From contig AP024596.1 of NCBI GenBank assembly GCA_019704295.1, positions 1,473,369 to 1,537,368 of the forward strand: 64,000 nucleotides of DNA. Reading direction: 5' to 3'. Shown here piece after piece: positions 23,637 to 32,870 of this stretch. Every line of letters starts with the position of its first letter. The stretch's first letter is position 1. The position numbers and the translations under genes were made by a program. The notes beneath the pieces are model-generated. The model ran no database searches, was not told where the DNA came from, and saw only the letters and a list, made by a program, of their open reading frames with translations. Source of the stretch: Sulfolobales archaeon HS-7. GTDB taxonomy: Archaea; Thermoproteota; Thermoprotei_A; Sulfolobales; Sulfolobaceae.

Positions 23637-23847
23637 CCCTCAATAACTTATCGTGAAGTCCTATTTCTTCCTCCTGTAAATTCCCTAGGATTCCGTCAAT
23701 TTCCTGTAATACCCTTCTCTTCTTTATCTCCCTTAATTTCTCCTCAATGAACTTCTCCATTTCCTTACTCCAATCTACTTCATGCTTATACCTCTCCATT
23801 TCATCACGCAACTCTTTTCTTATCCTAACACTGTAAACAGTTTTCAT
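23614..23847 (-). CDS. vapB: VapB-type antitoxin
   Basis: The 77-residue protein has a ribbon-helix-helix opening (MKTVYSVRIRKELRDEMERY) and a long charged helix (MEKFIEEKLREIKKRRVLQE) that would bind the toxin. It is upstream of and overlaps vapC. The pair is autoregulated in known systems. The AT-rich region just beyond 23848 holds the likely promoter. Confidence 0.8.
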   Translation of the reverse strand: MKTVYSVRIRKELRDEMERYKHEVDWSKEMEKFIEEKLREIKKRRVLQEIDGILGNLQEEEIGLHDKLLRDDRDSGH

Positions 23848-24777
23848 AGATGAATGTTGTATACAGGGAAATATAAATCTAAAGGGAGTACACTGATCAT
23901 AAAATGAGGTTAAATATTACGCGATGATATACTATCCGCGATAAGCGCTGTTTTAAAAACTAAATTTTGGGATAAAAATAACACCTACTGTGACTGTCAA
24001 TCAGCACGATAATATAAGCGGATAATGAGAGATTGAATATCTTTGCTGATTTCGTAAGCTGGGAAAAATCCCACTATGCCCTAATTAACCATAGAACTTA
24101 TAACGCTGAAAACCCCGCTTCGACAACAATTTTTGAGTTGTGTGGTTAGATGCGACTATACTTAATGAATTAATTTTATATTATTCCTTTTATTATTAAA
24201 TAAATTGAATTTTCACAAAACATTTTTATAACCTCTTGTTTATCTAGATATTCCTACTGATTATTCATTCGACAGATCATAAGTTAGGGGACGTTATGCT
24301 TAGCCAGACACTATAGGGCAAGCGCTGATCCTCTCACCTAGAGAATGTGCTCGTTTTACACCAATAGTAGTCTTGTCCTTAATTAACTCAGCGAGCATAA
24401 TTAGTCCTTACCTATTTAGGACTTGATGGGGGAAAGCTGAAACTAATTTTTAACCTCTTTGAAGACTGTAAAGCGTTTTTCAGCTGTAGCGGGGAGAAAA
24501 ATGAATTTTTTACTAACATGTATATATTTTGTCAGACTTTAAAAACCAAGGTTTCCAGTTAGCATATAATAAACCTTGAAAAGTATGATTCACAGTGGTC
24601 CACAGAGTTAAACGTGTTATGTATACCTCATGAGAGATTTCCCTACCCTCAAGGTCCGACTATGTATAAGAGCTTACTAAGGAGAGGTTACTTAATTAAG
24701 CGACTTGTTAAGAGGCGACCTTTTCCCTACTTTACCTGATGTGAGCTTTTACTTCCTTCATAAATGAGGCTTGTCGT
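23848..24777. other. Gene-free stretch with dispersed repeat
   Basis: No frame here has a recognisable product. It contains copy 1 of the family B repeat (24029-24215) and further AT-rich sequence around 24480-24600 that I cannot assign. Confidence 0.5.
24029..24215 (+). repeat. Dispersed repeat, family B copy 1
   Basis: This aligns with 57991-58182 in the same orientation. Shared blocks are TCTTTGCTRATTTC, ACG-TTGAAAACCC, GCGACTA/ACGACTA and AATTAATTTTATATTAT followed by CTT and TTATTAAA. About 190 bases, non-coding, with no terminal inverted repeats visible. Confidence 0.5.
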
Positions 24778-26235
24778 TCAATTGTGTTTAGGTCGCCATT
24801 TTCTATATCTTTCTCTTGGAACATACCTCACACTTCTCCTTCTTCTCCTTCTCATAATCTTCCTTATAAGACTATAAATACCGAAAAACACCAAAAATAT
24901 GAATACAAAGCCTATGATAAGATATACGACTCCAGATTGTAACTGAGATGTTGATGAGGAATTATAAACAAGATAAAGCCTCGGTAGTTCGTTTACAGTT
25001 ATCTGTTTCCAAAATACGTCGTTTCCAAGTACGACAAATGCCGTACCGTTAACGTTAACTACCATAAGGTTATCTGAGGCCTCCTCCGTCACACCAAAAG
25101 AGTAAAATGAGGAAGGTGTAATAACTGTTCCGTTGAGTAGCACCATCTGAAGTCCTAGGCTAGCATTCATCTTCTCAAAAAATGTGTGTTCCCCGTTACT
25201 TTCTCCTGCAAACACTAAGTCGAGATCGTATGGGTCGCGACTTGGCGTCATATTAAACGGGTTGATAAGCAGAGATGCAGAGACTGTGCCGAGTTGATGA
25301 ATCGTGACGTTATCATACCACATTATCCCCGGACCTAGGTTATACCCGAACGAAACGGATACGGAACTGGCGGATATGAAATCTAATCTCGTGTAGAGGA
25401 TAACCGAAAACGGATACGAGTAGTTTCCGCTTGTTCCAAATGACGCATAATAATAGTCGTTTTCATTTTTGTAGAAGTATACGTGACCGTCTCCGGTTAC
25501 TGTAGAGTTACTGAGAAACGACCTTTCAGCGGTATAGTTCCATACATTGTCTTCTATATAGAAGGAGTTATTGTTTGTTAGAAAGTCAACTACGTTCTGT
25601 AGCCAGTAGTCATAAGTGCCATAAGTGGTGTTAACCTGTAATACCGCGTTCATCTGTAAGCCAGCGCCCCAAGGACTTGTCCCTTTAGGCGGGGTAGAGT
25701 TGTAGGCAAGTATTGAATAAACGGTTGCATACCCTATTGCCTCCTGATAAGGTATTATAGTTCCTACTATTGTCCCTGACTCATTTGCGACACCGTAGAA
25801 ACCTAACCCTATCGGGGCTGGTAATGAGGAGTGGTAGGTTAAGGGAAGTATAGGTAATACGGTAGCTCTAAGACACGTGCTAATTACACTATTCGTGATG
25901 TTGTTATAAGCCAACACAAAATATTCCCCTTCGCTTAATGGCTTGAAGTTCTGATTAACGCTCTGCGTAACTATTGTATAAAGAGAGGAAGTTCTCTGAC
26001 CTTGACGAAACTCATTGAATTGTTGCTGGTTCATTATCATAAACGTGACTGGTGAGGAGGCGTATAATTTTACGTGAATGAACTGACCGTTGTATACCGT
26101 AACATTGTAGTAGAGATAATAGTTAGGTTGTAATGAAGTGACCCCAGAGCTTTGGGCATTAAGTAGAGATAATGGGGTTAACGGAAGAGTTAAAAGTGCA
26201 AGAAATATCATTCGAACCCATTTAGACAATAGCAT
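24778..26235 (-). CDS. Thermopsin-like acid protease, membrane anchored
   Basis: Thermopsins are secreted acid peptidases (family A5) of Sulfolobales. The sequence shows a signal peptide (MIFLALLTLPLTPLSLL), a PIGLGFYG motif with following ANESG, and the conserved block LQMNAVLQVN then YWLQNVVDFL with FYIEDNVWN, which characterise the family. The C-terminus has one membrane helix (GVVYLIIGFVFIFLVFFGIY) and a very basic tail (RRRRRR). The mature protein is therefore likely anchored facing the acid outside. The start is taken at ATG 26235 (MLLSKWVRMIF), which places the signal peptide near the N-terminus. A longer frame to 26292 is possible. Many NxS/T sites indicate glycosylation. Confidence 0.8.
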   Translation of the reverse strand: MLLSKWVRMIFLALLTLPLTPLSLLNAQSSGVTSLQPNYYLYYNVTVYNGQFIHVKLYASSPVTFMIMNQQQFNEFRQGQRTSSLYTIVTQSVNQNFKPLSEGEYFVLAYNNITNSVISTCLRATVLPILPLTYHSSLPAPIGLGFYGVANESGTIVGTIIPYQEAIGYATVYSILAYNSTPPKGTSPWGAGLQMNAVLQVNTTYGTYDYWLQNVVDFLTNNNSFYIEDNVWNYTAERSFLSNSTVTGDGHVYFYKNENDYYYASFGTSGNYSYPFSVILYTRLDFISASSVSVSFGYNLGPGIMWYDNVTIHQLGTVSASLLINPFNMTPSRDPYDLDLVFAGESNGEHTFFEKMNASLGLQMVLLNGTVITPSSFYSFGVTEEASDNLMVVNVNGTAFVVLGNDVFWKQITVNELPRLYLVYNSSSTSQLQSGVVYLIIGFVFIFLVFFGIYSLIRKIMRRRRRRSVRYVPRERYRKWRPKHN

Positions 26236-26292
26236 CGCTTCATCATCATATAGTAGGGTAAATAAATCTTCATATATACACGTATAATACAC

Positions 26293-26740
26293 GTCACTAT
26301 GTTTTTTGTTCTCAGTAACCTTTCGTGATTTTGGTATAAGGGCCTAAACAAAAAGGGGAAAATCACAACACTTTAGTTATGGAATGAACTCAGGGCTCAA
26401 TTAAGTCTCTGAAAAACTAAATTCCCGAAGGATAGACAATCAGGAACGCTTTTAGTGATAAAGCTAAACAAGTCGGGAGGAGGGATATTCACGAGTCCTT
26501 TCCAAATTCAGTTTATTTTAAGAGAAAGTGCGAATTTATTTGAATATTATTGAATCTACAGTGTAGGGATTTATGCGTAGTTTAATTATTATACTATCTT
26601 ATTCACAAATTAAAATGTGAAAAGAACCCTAAATTACATATTAGGATTTTCTACGCTCCCACTTACACCTTAGATGAGATATGAAGTGGGTATCATAGGA
26701 TCGGATAACTCACATTTTGAGATACATCTCCGGAAATTAG
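26293..26740. other. Gene-free stretch with partial family A repeat
   Basis: No gene is seen. The part 26505-26570 (CAGTTTATTTTAAGAG, then GAATTTATTTGAATATT) resembles the core of the family A element, without termini. Confidence 0.35.
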
Positions 26741-27916
26741 TCACTTGACCTTCTCTCTTATTGCATCAGCAATTTTCATCAAACTATCAGGTCCTATACT
26801 ATCCTCTGATTTAGGAGGTTCCTCCAATATTCCTACCAATCCCGCCCTGGGAATTCCGAAGTTCTTTATCCTCTCTAAGGCCCTTTTCCCCTCACTTTCG
26901 GTAAACCTATTCTTTACCTCATATGCAATAAATGGCCTTCCCTTCCTTAACAGAACCACGTCTATATCCCCTTGCGGAGTGTAGCCCAGCTCTGCGTCAT
27001 AATACTCAGCTAGCATTTCCCCAATGGCGAATTGAATCTCCTTTGAGATGGGGTAGGTTAAATTGACCGGACCTACTCCTTCAGAAATCCTGTATTTAGC
27101 CTCTGCATAGAACACAACGCTCATTATCGGAGACTCAAGATCGTAATACCACTCGCTACCCTTTCCTCCTCTGTAGACTTTGATTTTCTTTATAAGACCC
27201 ATTTTGAACAGGGTTGTCAAGTAGGAGGATACCTTAGAGGGGTTAATGTCCATTCTAGACTGTAGTTTCGCGGAAATCATGGTGGAGTTCCACATACCCT
27301 CAGATATCTCCAGTAATATGGCTTCATACGTTTGGGTCAGTTTCCTCTCCTCCTCCTGAAACACTTCCCCTATTAATCCCTTATTAATGTAGTAGAAGGA
27401 TTGAGGGTTTCTCCTCACATCGTCCCAGTCGGTTGCATGTTCTGTAATCCAAGGATCTCTGAAAAGCAGGGCCTTATACGGGTCTTTGACGCTAATTAGG
27501 GCATCGCTAAATTTGATTATTCCCATCTTGTAGGGCACTACTAAACCTAAAAATGGGCTATTGCTCTCCACGACCCTATTGATTACTCCTAAAGAACTCG
27601 CCAAGAGGATCAGGGTGCCCCTAGGATAGGCCGTGGACAATAAATCAAGGTACTTCTCAGGTAATCTCTGAAATTCGTCTAGAATGACGGTCCTCCCGTT
27701 TTTGAGCGAGGATTGAATTCTGCTCATTCCTTCGTGAAGGGGTAATTCCTCATTCTCGTAAATTACGGACAAAGTTCTAGAAATCAAATAATATTCGTCG
27801 AAATCTACGCACTTCTTAACGAGGTAAGTTTTCCCTACTTTTCTCCTGCCGTAAATTAGCCTCCATCCCTTTAAATTTCTTATCTCATCGCACTCCCTTC
27901 TTCTTATGTCAAACAT
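26741..27916 (-). CDS. Archaeal AAA ATPase with DEXK nuclease-like C-terminus
   Basis: The 391-residue protein has a P-loop (IYGRRKVGKT, about 20-29) and a Walker B followed by an arginine (VILDEFQRLP). A winged-helix region follows (SKVSSYLTTLFKMGLIKKIK). A C-terminal DUF234-like part contains YTPQGDIDVVLLRKG and FIAYEVKNRF. The latter fits the D...ExK signature of PD-(D/E)XK nucleases. The family is widespread in archaea with unclear function, often near mobile DNA. It is alone on this strand and diverges from csx1, 363 bases away. Its start lies beside the palindromic TATATTCCGGAATATA near 27938. Confidence 0.8.
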   Translation of the reverse strand: MFDIRRRECDEIRNLKGWRLIYGRRKVGKTYLVKKCVDFDEYYLISRTLSVIYENEELPLHEGMSRIQSSLKNGRTVILDEFQRLPEKYLDLLSTAYPRGTLILLASSLGVINRVVESNSPFLGLVVPYKMGIIKFSDALISVKDPYKALLFRDPWITEHATDWDDVRRNPQSFYYINKGLIGEVFQEEERKLTQTYEAILLEISEGMWNSTMISAKLQSRMDINPSKVSSYLTTLFKMGLIKKIKVYRGGKGSEWYYDLESPIMSVVFYAEAKYRISEGVGPVNLTYPISKEIQFAIGEMLAEYYDAELGYTPQGDIDVVLLRKGRPFIAYEVKNRFTESEGKRALERIKNFGIPRAGLVGILEEPPKSEDSIGPDSLMKIADAIREKVK

Positions 27917-27937
27917 ATATTCCCCAATATATATTCC

Positions 27938-27955
27938 GGAATATAAGAATATAAA
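27938..27955. promoter_or_regulatory. Palindromic promoter element upstream of the ATPase
   Basis: ATATATTCCGGAATATA is nearly a perfect inverted repeat centred on TTCCGGAA. It directly precedes the ATPase start region and follows another ATATATTCC-like half (27921-27930). It may be a TATA box combined with an operator. Confidence 0.4.
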
Positions 27956-28279
27956 TATCCACTAGAATTGCTTGATCTAAGGATGTCGTAAATTGTCTAA
28001 ATTTTGCAAGGTATTCGAGGAACCCAGAAATACGCAGTTTACGCAGTTAATGAGAGGTAGCTCTCCAATGCACAGAATACGCTCTACTAAAGAACAGGGT
28101 GGAACTTTTCTTGACCCCACTTGATAATGGCCTAAGCCCCAAAGGCTAACACAAAAGTTATTGACAGAGGGTGATGACTTCCTAAACTTTAAGAAATGAT
28201 CAGAACTAAATATATCAAGAGTTGCGATTCACTTTATAGATCTCAAAAGATTTAAATTCGTACATGTATAGGTTAACTT

Positions 28280-29506
28280 ATGAAGATCCTTATCTCCTCA
28301 ATCGGAGACCCTAGATATGACGAGGTGAAGTATCGCCTAGAAGACAAGGAATATCAGAGCAAGTTTTCAGGTGAGGCTATTTATCAGGCGTTTAACCCCG
28401 ACGTAGCCATAGTAGTCGGACAGTACACCTTAGCTCATAAGTCAAGCACACCCACGAATTACGCCGATTTAAAAGAAAATTCTGAGAAATACATCAGAGA
28501 AAAACTCAATTTATCATCACAGTGGAAGGTGATAGTTTCACCCGGCGTGTACGGTTACTCCGATGGTTGGAGTTACGTAGGGGAAATATACAACTTCTAC
28601 GCGTATACCCTATACGAGCTGTATGGCATGCTCCTCAATAAAAGGGAGGACTTGGAGGTATTCCTCGATATAACTCACGGAGTCAACTACATCGGTTACC
28701 TAACTGCCAGTGCCGTACAGCAAATTCTTGACGCCTATTCAACAGGTTTCAACGTTAGGCTCAGATTGTTCAACTCAGATCCTCATTACAAAAGCGAGAG
28801 TAAGATGGTATCGCTTTCACTTAATGAGATAGTGAACAGGGAGGTGAAACCAGCTTTCACCTACTCAACATTAGAGCAAAACGTCCTTCGTCCCGCCAGA
28901 TTCTTGTCTAAAGAAATGAAGGAGGATATAGGGAAGAGGATATCCAAGGAAATTCCAGGTGAGGTAGACGACCTCTACTTAATTAACGCGATTAACTCCG
29001 GCGCACTGCTTGCAGCTTATGAGTTAGCCAAGGACTTCGGAGAGGTTATAAAAAAGAGCGTGAAACTATTCGAGGAATACGTTCATGTAGAACAGAAAAG
29101 TGTTTACCAAAAGGTAGCTTTTACGTCAAAGTTCGAGTCGTTGATAATCGCCAGCATATTGAGGGAGATCTCATTGGGGGATTTTAAAGGAGATGTGACA
29201 GTCTCAGAACTGTGGCGAAAGGCGAATCAAATCTACAGGTACAGGGATATGCAGAGAACAATTATTAATAATGAATTGTATGAAATAAAACAAGAAGTAG
29301 AAAAGGCAACGAGTACGGTAACTCAAGATGGGTGGGAACCTCTATCGAATTTCATCAAATCGCAAGAGGAACCTGACAAGAGAACTTTCCTAGCCCATGC
29401 GGGATTACCAGGTTCCTTATGTGAGGTTAAGGTCGAAGATAAGGAGGTCAAGCTTAGATATAACCAAAAGGGTAAGGAGCGGATCAGAAATTACCTAAGA
29501 ATTTAG
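28280..29506 (+). CDS. csx1: Csx1-type CARF-HEPN ribonuclease
   Basis: The 408-residue protein begins MKILISSIGDPRYDEVKYRL, a Rossmann-like CARF opening. The ligand-loop region has FLDITHGVNYIGYLTASA, the family motif D-x-THG. The C-terminal HEPN domain has R-x4-H in DKRTFLAHAG, as in Csx1 enzymes. In type III systems a Cas10 makes cyclic oligoadenylate, which binds CARF and activates RNA cleavage. No Cas10 or other type III gene is in the window, so this is a stand-alone effector here. The TATA-like GATTTAAATT at about 28248-28257 lies about 28 bases before the ATG and supports a leaderless transcript. Confidence 0.88.
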   Translation: MKILISSIGDPRYDEVKYRLEDKEYQSKFSGEAIYQAFNPDVAIVVGQYTLAHKSSTPTNYADLKENSEKYIREKLNLSSQWKVIVSPGVYGYSDGWSYVGEIYNFYAYTLYELYGMLLNKREDLEVFLDITHGVNYIGYLTASAVQQILDAYSTGFNVRLRLFNSDPHYKSESKMVSLSLNEIVNREVKPAFTYSTLEQNVLRPARFLSKEMKEDIGKRISKEIPGEVDDLYLINAINSGALLAAYELAKDFGEVIKKSVKLFEEYVHVEQKSVYQKVAFTSKFESLIIASILREISLGDFKGDVTVSELWRKANQIYRYRDMQRTIINNELYEIKQEVEKATSTVTQDGWEPLSNFIKSQEEPDKRTFLAHAGLPGSLCEVKVEDKEVKLRYNQKGKERIRNYLRI

Positions 29507-30361
29507 GTATGCCGTAGGTAGATATTTATCTTAGTCAAAATGATGGGAAGCCTCCTGGGTATAATTCGAGTTTCTTTTGTGATTGTAATTCTTGAGATGT
29601 ATATAACCAAAGTGAATTGTTAAGCGTAAACTCCTGCTAATCGATCCCGTAGCGTTTATAAAGTTTTTCAATATCCATAAATAAATTGTATCAGTAAAGA
29701 ACTCTGAACGTCCTCATCTATTATGACCACTTTAACTCGCGATAATGAATATGTTTTGATGAGAATAACTAGTTAAAGTAAAAGGTATAAAAGACGTCTA
29801 TCCAGAATCAAATTCATTTAATTATACTTATACAATAAAGATAGTTTATCATATGTAGAATCGATTACGTGATTTTGGTAATTAAGGCTAAGGGAGCAAG
29901 CTTTTTGTGAGGACTTTATCCTATACTGGGACTGCCTAACCGATTACTATATTATATTTATGAGATCAGCAAAGGTGTTTCAATATCCCCAAATCCCCTG
30001 TATTTGCCCTTAATTTCACCTCTGTAATCCCTTTAATTCACATAAAAGCTTCTTTATATCGTAACATCATTATATACGTCGGGCATCATTTCGTGTCATC
30101 ATAACTTGTATACTGTAGCATTTTCCCAAATTTAAGTAGCTATGGTAAGCACCTGTTACAATAATCATATTGGAATTGAAATATTGTAATTTAAGAACCC
30201 CCTCGGAAATACGCTCATCTCGCCTAAGAGAATACACAGCAGACAGAGGGAGATATCGGTTAGGTGGTAAGTGCTTCCCCAAGATCTCTTTAACCCCTCA
30301 TTGTTGGGAAATACCGATTATCCCTCAGTTCAATTAATTAACCTAGGGGAGATATACATCT
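29507..30361. other. Gene-free stretch between csx1 and nreA
   Basis: No gene with recognisable product. The sequence is AT-rich; a minus-strand frame of 70 codons (30070-30282) has no support. The promoter of nreA presumably lies within 30320-30361. Confidence 0.4.
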
Positions 30362-31561
30362 ATGCGTGTAGATCCCCGCCTTTGCATCTCCTGTAGGGGG
30401 GCTAAGTACCTCTGCGGACTTAACTACTGTCCTGTCATGGTGAGAAATGCGTTACATAAAGTTAATTTGGATAAGGACATAAGTGGGAGTTCACCGCCGT
30501 CAGTTTTTGTAGGGAGATTCGGCTATCCTAGGATTACTGTGTACCCCTCTACTCCTCCTATTGGTGGGGACACGTCTCATTACGAGGATCCGTCTGCCTG
30601 GTTGAAAATGGATATTACCTCTTTTTTATCCATGAGAATGTCGATGGTAAGGGGGGGATTAGAGTACAAAGTTACGGAAGCTCAGAACCCGGAGAGACGT
30701 CTCTACGACGTGCAGATTGCCTCGCTCTCCCCCAGACCAGTGGAAATGGAACTGAGGCTCGTCTCTCCTCCTCGGGGAGGTATTTTAAGCGAAACCTTAC
30801 CCCCCATAGGCCCTTCCGCCTCGCTCAGTTCTCTCAAGTTAGGTACTCTGCCACCTCCTGAAAAAGTGGTCGAAAGGGTTTTCCAGGAGAGGGATATCAA
30901 GGCGTCTGAGGCCATGAGGACTCTTTATGAGTCGGGGATTTCCGTCGAGAGAATCAGTAGACTCCTTAGCGTTGGTAACCTAGGGAGGAACAGAAGACTT
31001 GTACCGACGAGGTGGAGTATAACGGCTGTTGATAAGAACCTATCCGACTTTCTAGTAGGGGAAATAAAGAGATTCCCTCAGATAGATAGCGTTGAAGTGT
31101 ACGTTAGGAAATTTAATCTAAATGCCTTTGTAGCAATCCTGTTACCGGGGAACTGGGCATTCGAATGGGGCGAGGCGTGGTTCCCCGCTACTACCTGGAA
31201 TATGTGGGGGGAAGAACCTCAGGTTTCGGTGGACTATGAGGGGTACTTCGGCAGGAAGACCTATCCGGGCATTGGCGGGTGTTACTATTCGTCCAGATTA
31301 GGAGTCGCGGAACACCTTCACAGGAGAAAGAGACAGGCAGTTTCAATTCTCTGGAGGGAGATTTACCCTGGATTTTACTTTCCCATAGGAGTGTGGTTCG
31401 TGAGGGAAAACATCAGAGAGCTTTTCAAATCGCAACCTGAGAAATTCTCGACCCTCGATGAGGCTTTGGAGTTCCTTAACGGTATCCTCAAGGTGAAAAC
31501 CCCTAACTGGGAGAGGAGTTCCGGTTTGATCCCCATTGTAAGGTCGAGGCTTTTTCCATGA
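30362..31561 (+). CDS. nreA: NreA-like DNA repair protein
   Basis: The 399-residue protein opens with a four-Cys zinc site (CISCRGAKYLCGLNYC: C8, C11, C19, C24) and FVGRFGYPRITVYPS, the signature of the archaeal Nre family. In haloarchaea and other archaea NreA acts in DNA repair with PCNA and Hel308-type partners. The mid part is conserved (GMRMSMV-like SMRMSMVRGG). The C-terminus ends IPIVRSRLFP without an obvious PCNA-interacting QxxLxxFF motif. The stop overlaps the next gene (ATGA), so translation is coupled with the radical SAM gene. Confidence 0.85.
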   Translation: MRVDPRLCISCRGAKYLCGLNYCPVMVRNALHKVNLDKDISGSSPPSVFVGRFGYPRITVYPSTPPIGGDTSHYEDPSAWLKMDITSFLSMRMSMVRGGLEYKVTEAQNPERRLYDVQIASLSPRPVEMELRLVSPPRGGILSETLPPIGPSASLSSLKLGTLPPPEKVVERVFQERDIKASEAMRTLYESGISVERISRLLSVGNLGRNRRLVPTRWSITAVDKNLSDFLVGEIKRFPQIDSVEVYVRKFNLNAFVAILLPGNWAFEWGEAWFPATTWNMWGEEPQVSVDYEGYFGRKTYPGIGGCYYSSRLGVAEHLHRRKRQAVSILWREIYPGFYFPIGVWFVRENIRELFKSQPEKFSTLDEALEFLNGILKVKTPNWERSSGLIPIVRSRLFP

Positions 31562-32340
31562 TAAGGGAAATTACAGTTAAGACGGCTTTAAGTAAGTCTA
31601 ATCTTAAGGAGCTCGACTATGCACTAAATCCATATCTCGGATGTAGGTTGTCCTGCACCTACTGCTATGCGAGGTATTTCTCCCCAGAGGAGGTAAAGGA
31701 GAAATGGGGGGAAGTGATTCTGGTAAAGTCGAATTTGTTGGAGGTACTTAGGAGGGAGGTTAACGTTAAAAGAAGGGGTGTGGTAGGCGTTTCCACAGTT
31801 ACCGATCCTTATCAGCCGGTGGAAGCTCAACGAAAGATCACAAGGGGGTCGCTGGAAATTCTCCTCAAATCGGGATTCAGGGTCTCGATTCAAACTAAGT
31901 CACCCCTGGTTTTAAGGGATGTAGACGTACTTTCGAAATATAGGGAAAAAGTGGACGTCGGAATAACCATAACAACTGTTGATAGAGACGTTTCGAAGGA
32001 GATTGAGCCGTTTGCACCGTTACCGGACGCCAGGTTTAACGCCGTCAAAGGCTTAAGAGATGCGGGAATTGAGACCTGGATTTTCCTCGGACCTATAATT
32101 CCTGGAGTTAACGAACACTTTGAGGGAATCTTGGAAAGGGTGAAGGACATGGGAATAAGGGTAATATACGATTTCTATAACCACTATCCTGGGTTACCCT
32201 TTAGCAGAATTCGGAGGGAGAAGATCAAGGAATTGGAGGAGAAGTTGAAGAGGTTATGCCTGGAGTTAGGAATTCAGTGTCACTCGGAAGAGGAGGATTG
32301 GATCTTTGAGAAAAGAAGAGCAAATCGTCCCCTATTCTAG
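31558..32340 (+). CDS. Radical SAM protein of the SPL-like family
   Basis: The 260-residue protein contains the iron-sulfur motif CRLSCTYCYAR (CxxxCxxC, about residues 30-40) and VVGVSTVTDPYQPVEA, typical of the family often called spore photoproduct lyase-like or SplB-related. A known context for these is coupling with Nre and other repair genes. It overlaps nreA by four bases (ATGA). A role in DNA photodamage repair or RNA modification is possible, but the substrate is unknown. The protein is shorter than true SPL and lacks an obvious extra C-terminal domain. Confidence 0.85.
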   Translation: MIREITVKTALSKSNLKELDYALNPYLGCRLSCTYCYARYFSPEEVKEKWGEVILVKSNLLEVLRREVNVKRRGVVGVSTVTDPYQPVEAQRKITRGSLEILLKSGFRVSIQTKSPLVLRDVDVLSKYREKVDVGITITTVDRDVSKEIEPFAPLPDARFNAVKGLRDAGIETWIFLGPIIPGVNEHFEGILERVKDMGIRVIYDFYNHYPGLPFSRIRREKIKELEEKLKRLCLELGIQCHSEEEDWIFEKRRANRPLF

Positions 32341-32359
32341 TAAGTAAACTAACCGGCCC

Positions 32360-32704
32360 AACCGGTAGACCTAAAACTGTTTTACAAATGTGAATTCAAC
32401 ACGAGTCTCATATTTTTTCACAGAAAAATAATATAATTTATTATCTCTTAGTGAACAGTGTTAAAAACAATGTTTCAAGCAATCAATACAAATAAAACAG
32501 ATTTCATTACTCACGTCTTCATCGTTTTCTGATATTAAAACAGTATTCCTTAGTTTCTATCGTAAAAATATAAAAATTTAATAAGACGCTTAAAAATCTC
32601 TAAAAATTTTTACAGAATTAATGACCTTATTACGTTAAACTCCCATGAACTACTATTGATGGATGAAAATTACTTTTGCTAATCGGATTTTGGGTCTACC
32701 GGTT
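32360..32704. repeat. 345-bp segment bounded by inverted repeats
   Basis: AACCGGTAGACC at 32360-32371 and its perfect complement GGTCTACCGGTT at 32693-32704. The match continues inward with one mismatch (CTAAAA against CCAAAA). The interior is very AT-rich and has no frame of note. It resembles a non-autonomous transposable element without transposase, or a recently excised insertion. Confidence 0.5.
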
Positions 32705-32870
32705 ATAAGACGGTATATCGCCATTTACACCGACACCTTCCCTAGCTTTAGGGATTTCCCCTTACAAGGTAATTGAGAAACGATTAACATCGACGTTTAA
32801 GATGACATTAACATAACTAAAAATTCAGGAGAATTAAATAGCGTTATAATGTAGGAAAAAACATTACATT

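Noticed and set aside
30070..30282. Minus-strand frame of 70 codons upstream of nreA
   Set aside because: No recognisable domain or promoter; could be real but cannot be supported.
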